Shown piece after piece: positions 26,219 to 34,985 of a stretch of DNA of 64,000 bases (positions within the stretch are counted from its first letter, which is position 1; every line of letters begins with the position of its first letter). The stretch covers positions 1-64,000 of the forward strand of contig CALUYO010000002.1 in the NCBI GenBank assembly GCA_944325005.1. The letters are read 5' to 3'. Under the pieces are notes generated by a model. It saw only the letters and a program-made list of their open reading frames with translations. It made no database searches and was not told the DNA's origin. The translations under genes and the position numbers were made by a program. The stretch comes from Candidatus Gastranaerophilales bacterium (GTDB taxonomy: Bacteria > Cyanobacteriota > Vampirovibrionia > Gastranaerophilales > Gastranaerophilaceae).

Positions 26219-26863
26219 TTAGTAATCCATTTTCCAGTTCGCTTCTGTTATAATTTGATAGCAGGCCAACCCAACCGGATCTTTTGTACAATCATTTGTT
26301 GTATATGTACCTTCAGTACCATCCGGTTTAACGCTTATTTCTCCCTCCTGAGTGATGTAAAAGCCGTACATATCTCTCCCCCCTACATTAGGGCCTTCTT
26401 TGCCGTTAACATCAACATTTACACTTACATACGGAATTAATCCCGGTTTATAATATTTTAAACAAACAGCTGCAGAGTTTGCAAGAACATATGAATTTCC
26501 GCCACAGGAAAAACTTTTTGAAGTAGTTCCGTCAATTGATCTGTAAGCTTCTGATGCAAAACATTCTCCTGTTTCATCATTGTCGTCATTTTTTTCACAG
26601 GTTTTAATTGTTTTCAGCTTTTCTGTAACAAATAAATCTGAATTATCAAAATATTTCGTTGCAGAAAATTTAGTTTTTCCTTCTTCTGTAATCGCCATGT
26701 CTACAGCATTTGATATATCGGAAACAACTTTTCTCAATTGCACTGCCTGAGCTTTTTTCTGATAGCTGTTAACTAATGTCGGAACTGTTAGAGCTGATAT
26801 AACGCCGATTATACTCATTGTTACCAGTACTTCTGATAATGTAAATGCGAACTTTTTATTCAT
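26219..26863 (-). CDS. Type IV prepilin-like protein (second gene of pair)
   Basis: A 214-residue protein with a class III-type prepilin leader: MNKKFA, then FTLSEVLVTMSIIGVISALTVPTL, giving the charged leader, the +5 Glu and the hydrophobic helix of type IV pilins or pseudopilins. Ala replaces the usual Gly before the cleavage point. The globular part has several Cys and ends GPNVGGRDMYGFYI ... NWKMDY. The neighbour shares the same start, the GGRDM motif and an NWKMNY end, so they are paralogs. They are 18 nt apart and share a terminator. This pilin style is common in Gastranaerophilales. No prepilin peptidase is in the window. Confidence 0.85.
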   Translation of the reverse strand: MNKKFAFTLSEVLVTMSIIGVISALTVPTLVNSYQKKAQAVQLRKVVSDISNAVDMAITEEGKTKFSATKYFDNSDLFVTEKLKTIKTCEKNDDNDETGECFASEAYRSIDGTTSKSFSCGGNSYVLANSAAVCLKYYKPGLIPYVSVNVDVNGKEGPNVGGRDMYGFYITQEGEISVKPDGTEGTYTTNDCTKDPVGLACYQIITEANWKMDY

Positions 26864-26881
26864 TATAATCCCTTTCTGATA

Positions 26882-27583
26882 TTAATAATTCATCTTCCAA
26901 TTATCATTAAGTAGTTTCCCGAAACATCCTTCTCCAATGGTAGATACTTTACAAGATTTTGTGTATAAAGCTTCTCTCGCATCTTTGGCGGTGTTATCTT
27001 TAATCTTATCGGGGCCTATATCTTTTTCGTCAATACTATAATCATCATAAATATAGAAGGTAAACATATCTCTACCACCTATATTTGGGCCTTCAGGACC
27101 GTTTACATCTACATGAACCTCTGCAGGATTTCCTCCGTCAGCAGGTATTATACACATTGCAGTTCCACTTTTTATCAGAACATTGTAACCCTCCGAGCAT
27201 GAAAAAGCTTCATTTTTTGTCCCGTTAAGATTAGCATATGTATCGGCAAAACAAGGTTGGGCAGTAGTCTCGCAATCTTTTATTACACTATAGTATCCCT
27301 TCTCATCGGCATCCCCCATAAAAAATTTCCCTGCGGTATTTGCGATGGAACGTCCCTGTAAGCTTAATAAAGATTGGTAAAATGTTTTATTATAGGCTTC
27401 TGTACTTAAAATCATTAAATTTTCGCCCAATTCAAGATAAGTTTTCTGCAGTAATGAAAGCATAGTCTGCTTTTGATAACTCGCAACAACTGTAGGTATA
27501 GTTATAGCAGCAATTATACCTATAATAGCTGTTGCTATTAATACTTCTGAAAGTGAAAATCCCGAAAATGTTGTATGTTTCAT
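26882..27583 (-). CDS. Type IV prepilin-like protein (first gene of pair)
   Basis: A 233-residue paralog of the downstream gene. The leader ends SG before FSLSEVLIATAIIGIIAAITIP, a normal prepilin site with the +5 Glu. The mature domain carries paired cysteines (CETTAQPC, CSEG), PEGPNIGGRDMFTFYI and the C-terminal NDNWKMNY. The GGRDM[FY] and NWKM[DN]Y motifs shared by both proteins likely form part of one fold. It is the first gene of a two-gene operon. It could be a minor pilin, adhesin or DNA-uptake component; nothing in the sequence decides. Confidence 0.85.
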   Translation of the reverse strand: MKHTTFSGFSLSEVLIATAIIGIIAAITIPTVVASYQKQTMLSLLQKTYLELGENLMILSTEAYNKTFYQSLLSLQGRSIANTAGKFFMGDADEKGYYSVIKDCETTAQPCFADTYANLNGTKNEAFSCSEGYNVLIKSGTAMCIIPADGGNPAEVHVDVNGPEGPNIGGRDMFTFYIYDDYSIDEKDIGPDKIKDNTAKDAREALYTKSCKVSTIGEGCFGKLLNDNWKMNY

Positions 27584-27650
27584 ATTCCCAATCTGCTTTC
27601 CTATGTTTACATTATAACCTTTTTCCGTATGAATGTCAATTGCAAAGGCC

Positions 27651-27881
27651 CTAAACCTCGATAAATAAACGCTGTCCGACTATATTTTGTTTCCCGTTGT
27701 AATAACCTGCAAAGTATCCGCCTCTTACCGGAGAATTTTTTGCATAAGTATTTAAGCTGTTTCCGTTATAGTTAACAAACGGATTATTGCTGTATGGATT
27801 TGAAGAATTCTTTACAGGAACAGCAATCTGTGTTGTTTGCGGTACAAACATTTGGGATAATAAATTTACAATACCTGCCAT
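27651..27881 (-). CDS. Small Asn/Tyr/Gly-rich hypothetical protein
   Basis: A 76-residue protein beginning MAGIVNLLSQMF and then rich in Asn, Ser, Tyr and Pro (NPYSNNPFVNYNGN). It has no signal peptide or membrane helix and no family I recognise. A GAGGT precedes the ATG by about 10 nt, and the gene stands alone between the prepilins and the purD-like gene. Composition resembles the small proteins at 36212 and 55538 and the C-terminal region of the protein at 62232. Confidence 0.55.
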   Translation of the reverse strand: MAGIVNLLSQMFVPQTTQIAVPVKNSSNPYSNNPFVNYNGNSLNTYAKNSPVRGGYFAGYYNGKQNIVGQRLFIEV

Positions 27882-28009
27882 ACTTACAATTACCTCACTT
27901 TATTATGAAATTAATTATATTTTTTTGTTTGTCATTATTATATCATATACTGCCGGAAAATTTTAAAATTTCTTAATAAATCCTATATTTGGTTTAGAAT
28001 TTTTTGTTA

Positions 28010-28015
28010 TATAAT
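28010..28015 (+). promoter_or_regulatory. -10 box placing the transcript start on the purD-like ATG
   Basis: TATAAT at 28010-28015, with a weak TTTGGT about 16 nt upstream. The ATG is at 28022, the expected +1, and no Shine-Dalgarno exists, so the message is probably leaderless. Confidence 0.55.
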
Positions 28016-28021
28016 ACGTTT

Positions 28022-29266
28022 ATGGATAAAACTAAAAAAGTGTTAATAGTCGGCAATTCTGCAAAAGAATACGCATTAATTAAAAAATTTAAAAATTATA
28101 ATTGTGAAATTTTTGTTGCACCCGGAAATAGTGCAATTAGTGAAATTGCAAAATGTATAGATATTCGGGAAGAGAACGTTTCGGAACTACTGGAATTTGT
28201 ACTTGAAAATGATATTGACCTGACTGTTGCGTCTTCGGAGGTATCAATAAAAAATGATGTTGCCGGCTTGTTTCAGGCAAACGGGCAATTGATTTTTGCA
28301 CCTTCAAAACTGTCTTCTAATTTTGCTATAAGCAGATCGGCAGGTAAAAAGTTTTTATATAAATTAAGGATACCGACACCCAGATTTGCAATTTTTGATA
28401 AATTGCCTCTTGCGCTTGACTATCTTAAAACTGCTTCTATGCCGCAAGTTATAAGAACAGATGAAAATTCTTTGACGGCTGACAGACTTGTCTGCACGAC
28501 TTTTGCAAATTCTAAAACCTTTGTGGAGGATTTATTTTGCAGGAATGAAAATAAAGTAGTTTTAGAAGATTATGTTTTCGGGCATGAATTTACTTTTTAT
28601 GTTATTACGGACGGTTATAGTGCTTTGCCTCTTGCTGTTGTTGCAAATTATAAATTTGCGGAAACCGGTGATGGCGGGTTGCTTACAGCAGGTATTGGTT
28701 CTTATACTCCGGATTATAAAATTTCAAAGGATATAGAGAGTGCAATAATGCAAGATGTTGTAAGCAGAGTGCTTGATGCCTTACAGCGAAAAGAGTCCCC
28801 TTATCTGGGAATTTTAGGTATAGATTGCGTCTTAACTGAAAATAATGATTTTGTTATTCTTGATTTTAAACCATTTCTTTCGGATCATGATGCTGAGGCA
28901 GTATTAAATCTTGTTGACGAAAATCTGTTAACTTTATTTGAGGCCTGTGCCGTTGGTTCTTTTGCTGATGATTATGAAAAAATAGATATCTCTGATTTTT
29001 CCTCTGTTTCGTGCGTAATATCTTCGCGTGCGGAAGGAAAAATTATAAAGGGGCTTGAACTTGTCGAATCGGATATTTCTAATTTTGGTCTGAAAAAAAA
29101 TAAATATCTTGAGTATGAGACAATTAAAGGTAAAAATCTTGTGATTACGCGTACTGCTAAGACTCTTTCAAGAGCCCGCAGGCATTTGTATGAAGATATA
29201 GAGCAGATCGATTTTGACGGTAAAAAGTACCGTAAAGATATTTGTGAGCAGGTTGAAAATTTTTAA
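28022..29266 (+). CDS. purD: Phosphoribosylamine-glycine ligase (PurD-like, ATP-grasp)
   Basis: Joins phosphoribosylamine and glycine in purine synthesis. The start KVLIVGNSAKEYALIKKF corresponds to the PurD opening (GxGGREHAL), diverged. FAPSKLSSNFAISRSAGKKFLYKLRIPTP, VLEDYVFGHEFTFYVITDG, GDGGLLTAGIGSYTP and YLGILGIDCVLTENNDFVILDFKP match the ATP-grasp core. At 414 aa the length is normal. Several usual residues have changed, so it is a divergent PurD, or an ATP-grasp relative with another substrate. The ATG sits on the predicted transcript start. The stop is followed by a 21-nt hairpin and the DnaJ-like gene. Confidence 0.75.
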   Translation: MDKTKKVLIVGNSAKEYALIKKFKNYNCEIFVAPGNSAISEIAKCIDIREENVSELLEFVLENDIDLTVASSEVSIKNDVAGLFQANGQLIFAPSKLSSNFAISRSAGKKFLYKLRIPTPRFAIFDKLPLALDYLKTASMPQVIRTDENSLTADRLVCTTFANSKTFVEDLFCRNENKVVLEDYVFGHEFTFYVITDGYSALPLAVVANYKFAETGDGGLLTAGIGSYTPDYKISKDIESAIMQDVVSRVLDALQRKESPYLGILGIDCVLTENNDFVILDFKPFLSDHDAEAVLNLVDENLLTLFEACAVGSFADDYEKIDISDFSSVSCVISSRAEGKIIKGLELVESDISNFGLKKNKYLEYETIKGKNLVITRTAKTLSRARRHLYEDIEQIDFDGKKYRKDICEQVENF

Positions 29267-29287
29267 ATCTTCATTATATATGAAGAT
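29267..29287 (+). promoter_or_regulatory. Perfect hairpin filling the purD-dnaJ gap, candidate RNA thermometer
   Basis: ATCTTCAT and ATGAAGAT (8 bp, no mismatch) flank a TATAT loop. The hairpin occupies every base between the purD-like stop and the DnaJ-like ATG and hides the only GAAG that could serve as a ribosome site. Confidence 0.5.
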
Positions 29288-30301
29288 ATGAAAAACTATT
29301 ACAAAATTCTTGGAGTTACGCCTGACAGTTCTAATTCGGAAATTAAGGCTGCATACCGAAAACTTGCCCGTAAATATCATCCGGACGTTAATCCCTACGG
29401 AACCGCAAGATTTAAGGATATAACTGAGGCCTATGAAATTTTGTCTGACGCTAAAAAGAAGATGAATTATGATACTGTTAACGGCTTTTTTAAATCCGCT
29501 CCAAAACAGGAAAAGCGGCATACATCTTCAAATCAGGCCCAAAACGAGTACAAAAAACAGGCGTCTTCACACAACCATACTGAGCCTAAAATGTCTAAAG
29601 ATGAATTTTCTAAAAAGATAAATGATATCTTTGAAGAATTTTCAAAAACCAAGTCAAAAAAACAGAAGACTTTTCCAAAATCAGGTGAAGATATTTTTGA
29701 GGATATCTCTATTACTCTTAAAGAGGCTGTTAATGGTGCGGAACGCATAGTTAATGTTATGCATTCCTCTGAATGCCCAAATTGCAAAGGACGAAAATTT
29801 ATCAACGGTGCTTTATGCCACGTTTGTAACGGGAGCGGTGAAAAAATTGAGCATAAAAAAATCACTGTAAAAATTCCAAAAAATATAAAGAACGGGGCAA
29901 AGCTAAGAATTGCCGGGGAAGGAAAACAAGGTATTAATGGCGGTAAAAACGGTGATTTATACCTGAAAATAAAAATTGAGCCAGTCAGCAGAATTTCGTT
30001 TGAAGGAAATAATATTATTTATAATGTTCCAATAACTCCTTATGAGGCTGTACTTGGGGGAAATATTTCTATACCATCTTTTGACTGCTGCTTAAATTTA
30101 AAAATTCCGCCGAAAACTCATTCAGGTCAAAAATTCCGTCTTTCTGGACAGGGGTTAAGACAAAATGGTAAATCTGGTGACATGATTGTTATAGTGCATA
30201 TTGAAATTCCTTGTTCTTTGTCGGATGATGAAATTAGGCTCTACGAAAAGCTTAAAAAATTGTCCTCACAAAATATTAGAGAGAATTTGTTAAATGAGTA
30301 A
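29288..30301 (+). CDS. DnaJ-like co-chaperone with reduced zinc centre
   Basis: The J domain spans residues 1-65 (YYKILGVTPDSSNSEIKAAYRKLARKYHPDVN, quoted in parts: HPD near 35), and would stimulate a DnaK ATPase. A flexible stretch follows. At about residues 160-182 there are only two CxxC pairs (CPNCKG and CHVCNGSG) where canonical DnaJ has four. The C-terminal substrate-binding region is intact (KITVKIPKNIKNGAKLRIAGEG, GDLYLKIKI). At 337 aa it lies between CbpA and DnaJ types. Its start is inside the reach of a perfect hairpin, and its end overlaps queE by 8 nt. Confidence 0.85.
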   Translation: MKNYYKILGVTPDSSNSEIKAAYRKLARKYHPDVNPYGTARFKDITEAYEILSDAKKKMNYDTVNGFFKSAPKQEKRHTSSNQAQNEYKKQASSHNHTEPKMSKDEFSKKINDIFEEFSKTKSKKQKTFPKSGEDIFEDISITLKEAVNGAERIVNVMHSSECPNCKGRKFINGALCHVCNGSGEKIEHKKITVKIPKNIKNGAKLRIAGEGKQGINGGKNGDLYLKIKIEPVSRISFEGNNIIYNVPITPYEAVLGGNISIPSFDCCLNLKIPPKTHSGQKFRLSGQGLRQNGKSGDMIVIVHIEIPCSLSDDEIRLYEKLKKLSSQNIRENLLNE

Positions 30302-30962
30302 AGTTAAAATCAAAGAAATTTTTCAGTCAATTCAAGGCGAAGGACCTTATGTCGGATACAAACAATTATTTGTAAGATTTTGTAACTGTAATTTGAAATG
30401 TAATTATTGTGATACGGAGTTTTCTTCAGAAAATGATTATGAGGAATTTGAACCTTGTGAACTTGCTGATAAAGTTAATTTATATAAGAATGTTCATTCT
30501 GTATCATTAACCGGTGGAGAACCGCTGTTGGCTGCGGATTTTTTAAAGGATTTTTTACCGCTCATTGATAAAAAGGTTTATCTTGAGACGAACGCAACTC
30601 TTGCGGATAAACTTCTGGAAGTTAAACCCTTTATTGATATTATTTCGGCTGATATAAAATTGGATAGTGCCTCAGGGATAAAAGGGGCTTATAAATTCCA
30701 TGATAAATTTTTTTCAAACTGCAATGGTATAGAAACTTTTGCCAAAATTGTTTTTAATTCTAAAATTACTGTAGATGAGATAAATGCTTGTTGTGAACTC
30801 GGGCAAAAGCATAATATTGAACTGATTTTACAGCCGGAAATGATTGACTCTAAAATGTCTGTTTCATCTCTGTTTGCGGCTGAAATTCTTGACAAATTTC
30901 TTGATAAATACCCTAATACCAGACTTATTCCTCAGGTACATAAATTTTTAGATGTCAGATAA
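30294..30962 (+). CDS. queE: 7-carboxy-7-deazaguanine synthase
   Basis: A radical SAM enzyme of the queuosine/7-deazapurine pathway. The start IKEIFQSIQGEGPYVGYKQ is the QueE signature and FVRFCNCNLKCNYCDTEF holds the CxxxCxxC cluster motif. SLTGGEPLL is the SAM-binding GGE, and LILQPEMID lies near the end. At 222 aa it is normal. It overlaps the DnaJ-like gene by 8 nt. Other queuosine genes are not in this window. Confidence 0.93.
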   Translation: MSKVKIKEIFQSIQGEGPYVGYKQLFVRFCNCNLKCNYCDTEFSSENDYEEFEPCELADKVNLYKNVHSVSLTGGEPLLAADFLKDFLPLIDKKVYLETNATLADKLLEVKPFIDIISADIKLDSASGIKGAYKFHDKFFSNCNGIETFAKIVFNSKITVDEINACCELGQKHNIELILQPEMIDSKMSVSSLFAAEILDKFLDKYPNTRLIPQVHKFLDVR

Positions 30963-31012
30963 CCTTTTTTATAGTATAATATTGCCATAGAATAAATTTT
31001 AAAGAGGGAAAA

Positions 31013-31582
31013 ATGTCTGTTAAAAGAGTTTTACAATATGGCGAAAAAAGTTTAAGAGAACCGTCAAAAGAGGTTCATAAAGTTTCTAGGAAAATTCAGG
31101 AACTTGTTCAGGATTTGTTGGACACGATGTATGCTAAAAATGGTGTAGGTATGGCTGCTCCACAAATAGGAGTTAATTATAGAGTATTTGTTGTTGATGT
31201 TTCCAAAAATGATGAACCGCTTAATCCTCTGGTATTTATTAATCCTAAAATTATTAAAAAATCAGGAGCTATCATAGCTCAGGAGGGTTGTATAAGCTTT
31301 CCCGAAGCTTATACTGATGTTAAGCGTTATAAAAATATTATGGTTAAAGCTCTTGATAGGCATGGCAGACCATTCGTAATGGAGGCTAAAGACGGCTGTC
31401 TGCTCGCAAGAGCTATTCAACATGAAAATGATCATCTTGACGGAATTTTGTTTATTGACCACTGTGTAAATCGTTTTGAAACCGATGAAATTCTTGCAAA
31501 GCACAATCTTCCGCCGGTAGAGCCCGATATGCTTATCGTAGACACTGAACTTGATAAGGAACTGGAAAATAAAAATGATTAA
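31013..31582 (+). CDS. def: Peptide deformylase
   Basis: Removes the formyl group from new proteins. All three metal-site motifs are present: GVGMAAPQIGVN (motif 1), EGCISFPE (motif 2, Cys ligand) and QHENDHLDGILF (motif 3, the HExxH pair). Length 189 aa is typical. AGAGGG lies about 6 nt before the ATG, with TATAAT at 30975-30980. It overlaps fmt by 8 nt; def-fmt is a common pair, since one enzyme removes what the other adds. Confidence 0.96.
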   Translation: MSVKRVLQYGEKSLREPSKEVHKVSRKIQELVQDLLDTMYAKNGVGMAAPQIGVNYRVFVVDVSKNDEPLNPLVFINPKIIKKSGAIIAQEGCISFPEAYTDVKRYKNIMVKALDRHGRPFVMEAKDGCLLARAIQHENDHLDGILFIDHCVNRFETDEILAKHNLPPVEPDMLIVDTELDKELENKND

Positions 31583-32501
31583 TATTGTTTTTTTCGGAAC
31601 ACCTGTGATTGCATTGAAATCTCTGGAGTATTTATATAATTCAGATAAGATAAATGTTCTTGCTGTTGTTACCCAGCCTGATAAACCTGCAGGACGCGGG
31701 CATAAACTATCCATGTCACCTGTAAAAGAATTTGCTCTTTCTAAAGGGCTTCCGATACTTCAGCCGAAGTCTATCAGAAAAGAACCGGAAATACAGAAGC
31801 AGTTGGAAAATTTAAATCCTGATTTTTTTGTAACTTTTGCATTTGGGCAAATATTATCTCAGGAAGTTCTTGATATACCCAGATTTGAAACAATAAATCT
31901 TCATGCCTCTCTTCTTCCTAAATATCGCGGAGCAAATCCTATTCAACGTGCAATAATAAATGGTGACAGAGAAACAGGTATCTGTACAATGATTACGGAA
32001 TTAGGATTAGACTGCGGTGATGTTTGTTTGAAAGAAATTATTAAAATATCTGATAACATGACTTGTGTTGATTTGTTTGAAGAAATCAGCAACAGATCCC
32101 CGGAACTTATTGAAAAAACTTTGATAGGACTTGTTAATAAAACTATTACTCCGCAAAAACAGTGTGAAGATGGTGTTTGTATGGCAAATAAATTATCTAA
32201 GGAAGAAACACTTATTGACTGGTCGAAGTCTGCAGAGGAAATTCATAATCTTGTACGGGGTGTATACAAATTCCCTTCTGCTTATTTTATGCATAATAAT
32301 AAAATTATTAAAGTACTTGAAACTCGTGTTGTTAGCGAGCATGCTGATTGCGGAGAATTTGTAAGACTTACAAAGGATGGTGTTGTAGTTGGCTGCGGTA
32401 AGGACTGCATATTGCTTGTAAAGGTAAAACCTGAAGGAAAAGGTGAAATGTATGCAAGGGATTGGGCTAACGGACAACATATTGTTGTAAAGGCTGGTTA
32501 A
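31575..32501 (+). CDS. fmt: Methionyl-tRNA formyltransferase
   Basis: Formylates initiator Met-tRNA with 10-formyl-tetrahydrofolate. IVFFGTPVIALKSLEYL opens the catalytic domain, and NLHASLLPKYRGANPIQRAI contains the folate-binding motif with the catalytic His and Asn region; DCGDVCL follows. At 308 aa it is complete, with the C-terminal tRNA-binding domain from about residue 205. ATG 31575 inside the end of def is chosen over a longer frame because the family starts there. Confidence 0.95.
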   Translation: MINIVFFGTPVIALKSLEYLYNSDKINVLAVVTQPDKPAGRGHKLSMSPVKEFALSKGLPILQPKSIRKEPEIQKQLENLNPDFFVTFAFGQILSQEVLDIPRFETINLHASLLPKYRGANPIQRAIINGDRETGICTMITELGLDCGDVCLKEIIKISDNMTCVDLFEEISNRSPELIEKTLIGLVNKTITPQKQCEDGVCMANKLSKEETLIDWSKSAEEIHNLVRGVYKFPSAYFMHNNKIIKVLETRVVSEHADCGEFVRLTKDGVVVGCGKDCILLVKVKPEGKGEMYARDWANGQHIVVKAG

Positions 32502-32523
32502 GTCAGAAACTTAGGATGTAAAA

Positions 32524-32871
32524 ATGGTAACAAAAGGTATCAGAGGTGCAATAACTGTTGATGAAAATTCTGTTCAAGCTCTTAAAGAAGCAACTTTAGA
32601 GCTTTTAAATATAATGATTGAGAAAAACTGTATTGATATATCAAAAATTTCTCATGTTATTTTTACTTTGACTGAAGATTTAGATGCGGCATTTCCTGCC
32701 AAATTTGCAAGGATTGATTTGGGCTGGAAAGAGACTGCTATGATGTGTTTTCATGAACTTAATGTTCCCAATTCACTCCCTAAATGCCTGCGTGTATTAA
32801 TTGTTCTAAATTGTGATGAAAATTTTAAACCTGAATTTGTCTATTTAAAAGGAGCTTCTATCCTAAGATAG
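32524..32871 (+). CDS. aroH: Chorismate mutase, AroH type
   Basis: A 115-residue trimeric chorismate mutase making prephenate for Phe and Tyr. KGIRGAITVDENSVQALKEAT carries the conserved early Arg, VIFTLTEDLDAAFPAKFAR the central landmark, and PKCLRVLIVLN the late active-site Arg. The AroH fold is found in Bacillus-type bacteria and cyanobacteria, which fits the suggested lineage. The last 9 nt overlap the end of the minus-strand gene at 32863. Confidence 0.9.
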   Translation: MVTKGIRGAITVDENSVQALKEATLELLNIMIEKNCIDISKISHVIFTLTEDLDAAFPAKFARIDLGWKETAMMCFHELNVPNSLPKCLRVLIVLNCDENFKPEFVYLKGASILR

Positions 32872-34944
32872 TTTTGTAATCTCACTCATTGCCGGGTCAA
32901 GCAAGCGTCTTCCGATATTTGGGAACTCAATAGAACAAAGCATTTTGTTTCCGTATTTAATCATTTTTTCAACAACACCTTCACCATATTTAGGTGTAGA
33001 CACTCGGTCTCCAGGTTCAAGTACAGGACCCTCCTTTGCTTCAAGCTCATCGGCGGCGTATACAGGAACAACCGGTACAGGATTTTCTTCAGTAATACTG
33101 TTTTCTAATTCGTTTGTCATGGCTGCCGGTTCATCATTTGTCAAATCTTCAATAAGATTTAAATCATCTTCAGTCAGTTCATCCGTTGCAAGACTATCTA
33201 AATCTTCAATTTCTAAATCTTCCTGCGGAAGTTTTTCATAGAATACTTTGTCAACATCTTTAGCTACCTGTTCAACGATATCATCGTTATTTTCAATAAT
33301 TTGGGGTTCACCAAAATTTTCTTCGATATCTATGTCATCGACTGAATAATCAATTTCAGGTTCTTCCAAAGTTATTTCTTCACTTCCAGTACCAATAGCA
33401 GAATCACTTACCGGTTCTTCGATAATGATATTTTCTTCTTCTGATGAGCTGTCAATTACAGGTTCAGTAATTTCTATTTTGTCAGCATCTTCTTCAGAAA
33501 GTATATTTTGTACAGGAGGTATTTCGTTTATTATTTGAACATTTTCATTAACAGGGATTAATTCTGTTTCGTCAGTCTTGTTTGAATTTGTTGTTACAGG
33601 TACTTCATCTATTGTTATATCAGGATATTCTACATGAGGCATAACTTTGCGAGCTTCTTCTTGAACGTTATCAATTTCTTTATTATTTTTAGGTGTTTCT
33701 ACTTCGGATTCTGCCGGTTTTTGTTCGCTTTCATCGGTTTCTTCTACAGATGAAAAAGTTATTTCATCAAGTTCTACTATAAGCGGTATGTTCTGCGTAT
33801 GTGCGCCATAAATGATGAATTCATCTGAATTTAGCTTATTTAAAAATGTATTATAACTAGCAAAATCATGTTGTAAAGTTAGTGGTGCAAAAAGAAGCAA
33901 ATTTTGGGAGACTTCTTTTAACTCTGCCAGATATTTATATGCGTGTGAGCATATAATTGTAGTATACACATTGGTTCTTGCAAGTAATTTCTTTAGCAAT
34001 GCTTTATCAGAATTGGAATTTTCTATTTTCACAAATGAATAAATATTTTTACTCATAGAATTCATAACGTCATATATATATGATATTATCAATTTCTGCA
34101 AGGCAGGATTCATATCAGAAATATCAATAACAGAAAGATCATTATTTTCTATGGCTATTGTAAGGTTTAGAATATCTTTTAACGTTTCAGCAAAGACGTT
34201 CAAGTCCCTGTATTTAAGCAATTTATTTTTGAGTAAAACAAGCTGTGTTATCTGTGTTTCCCTATATTGCTGGTCAACTACATTTAAAAAAGTGTCAAAT
34301 GGCAGGTAGCCTTCAGGAAGCGTTTTTGTGTATTCCTGAACTTCTATAAAAATGTCTTGAATAACAGCCTTACTGGTAGCGTCAACATCATCAAGTTCGT
34401 TATCATAAATAAAATTAATAGTATCATAATTTAGAGGCAGTCTGAAATCTTTCCCGAAAAATATTTTATTGTCATATTCAAACTGTCCTTCTGTGTCGAA
34501 TATGACAATTTTATCTTTAATCTGTTGAACAAAATTATTTAGTAAGATAGAGGTATTTTCAAGGTTATTGGAGCATACCAGAAGGTTATTATCAAATATT
34601 GTTTTGTCAACTTTCAGTTGAACTTCTTGCTGAGCAAGCTGCCCAATAATAATAGGTGTTTCTACAGGTATAATATCCAGGAGTTCATTTGAAGGCAATA
34701 CGGTAACAGAGGCTTTTAGCGAAGGTATTGTTCCGTTATAGTTTTTAAGAATGCCCTCTTCATTAAAGGTAAAAAGAAGTTTTACTATAGCATAATTTGC
34801 AGCGGTATCTGCTTTTATATTTACAACCTGAGCAACATAGGGGGTGTTAGCATCTTCAACGATAACAAAGCCGGAAAGTGCAAGATTATCTTTAACATCA
34901 TATGCTATCTTAACCAAATTGTTCTTAATTTCCAATACCTTCAT
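32863..34944 (-). CDS. Degenerate HerA-like protein with UvrD-type Tudor C-terminus
   Basis: The first 100 residues (GFVIVEDANTPYVAQVVNIKA) look like the HAS barrel of HerA-class ATPases. Next comes a RecA-like region where the P-loop is missing (LLVCSNNLENTSILLNN in its place), although a Walker-B-like KIVIFDTEG remains. Residues about 400-630 are a long acidic linker of Glu, Asp, Pro and Ile. The last 60 residues (PGDRVSTPKYGEGVVEKMI, FPNIGRRLLDPAM) match the Tudor-like end of UvrD/PcrA helicases, which binds RNA polymerase. A polymerase- or DNA-linked scaffold is plausible. I know no named family with this order of parts. Confidence 0.6.
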   Translation of the reverse strand: MKVLEIKNNLVKIAYDVKDNLALSGFVIVEDANTPYVAQVVNIKADTAANYAIVKLLFTFNEEGILKNYNGTIPSLKASVTVLPSNELLDIIPVETPIIIGQLAQQEVQLKVDKTIFDNNLLVCSNNLENTSILLNNFVQQIKDKIVIFDTEGQFEYDNKIFFGKDFRLPLNYDTINFIYDNELDDVDATSKAVIQDIFIEVQEYTKTLPEGYLPFDTFLNVVDQQYRETQITQLVLLKNKLLKYRDLNVFAETLKDILNLTIAIENNDLSVIDISDMNPALQKLIISYIYDVMNSMSKNIYSFVKIENSNSDKALLKKLLARTNVYTTIICSHAYKYLAELKEVSQNLLLFAPLTLQHDFASYNTFLNKLNSDEFIIYGAHTQNIPLIVELDEITFSSVEETDESEQKPAESEVETPKNNKEIDNVQEEARKVMPHVEYPDITIDEVPVTTNSNKTDETELIPVNENVQIINEIPPVQNILSEEDADKIEITEPVIDSSSEEENIIIEEPVSDSAIGTGSEEITLEEPEIDYSVDDIDIEENFGEPQIIENNDDIVEQVAKDVDKVFYEKLPQEDLEIEDLDSLATDELTEDDLNLIEDLTNDEPAAMTNELENSITEENPVPVVPVYAADELEAKEGPVLEPGDRVSTPKYGEGVVEKMIKYGNKMLCSIEFPNIGRRLLDPAMSEITKLS

Positions 34945-34985
34945 TTAATATTCCTCACCTTGAAAAATATTTTATCATAAACATG

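Noticed and set aside
26378-26383. C6 run in a prepilin gene as a further phase-variation tract
   Set aside because: Six bases is short; the paralog has no run at the matching site.
32945-33241. Ser-rich 98-codon frame on the plus strand
   Set aside because: It mirrors the Glu/Asp-rich linker of the minus-strand gene and has no ribosome site.
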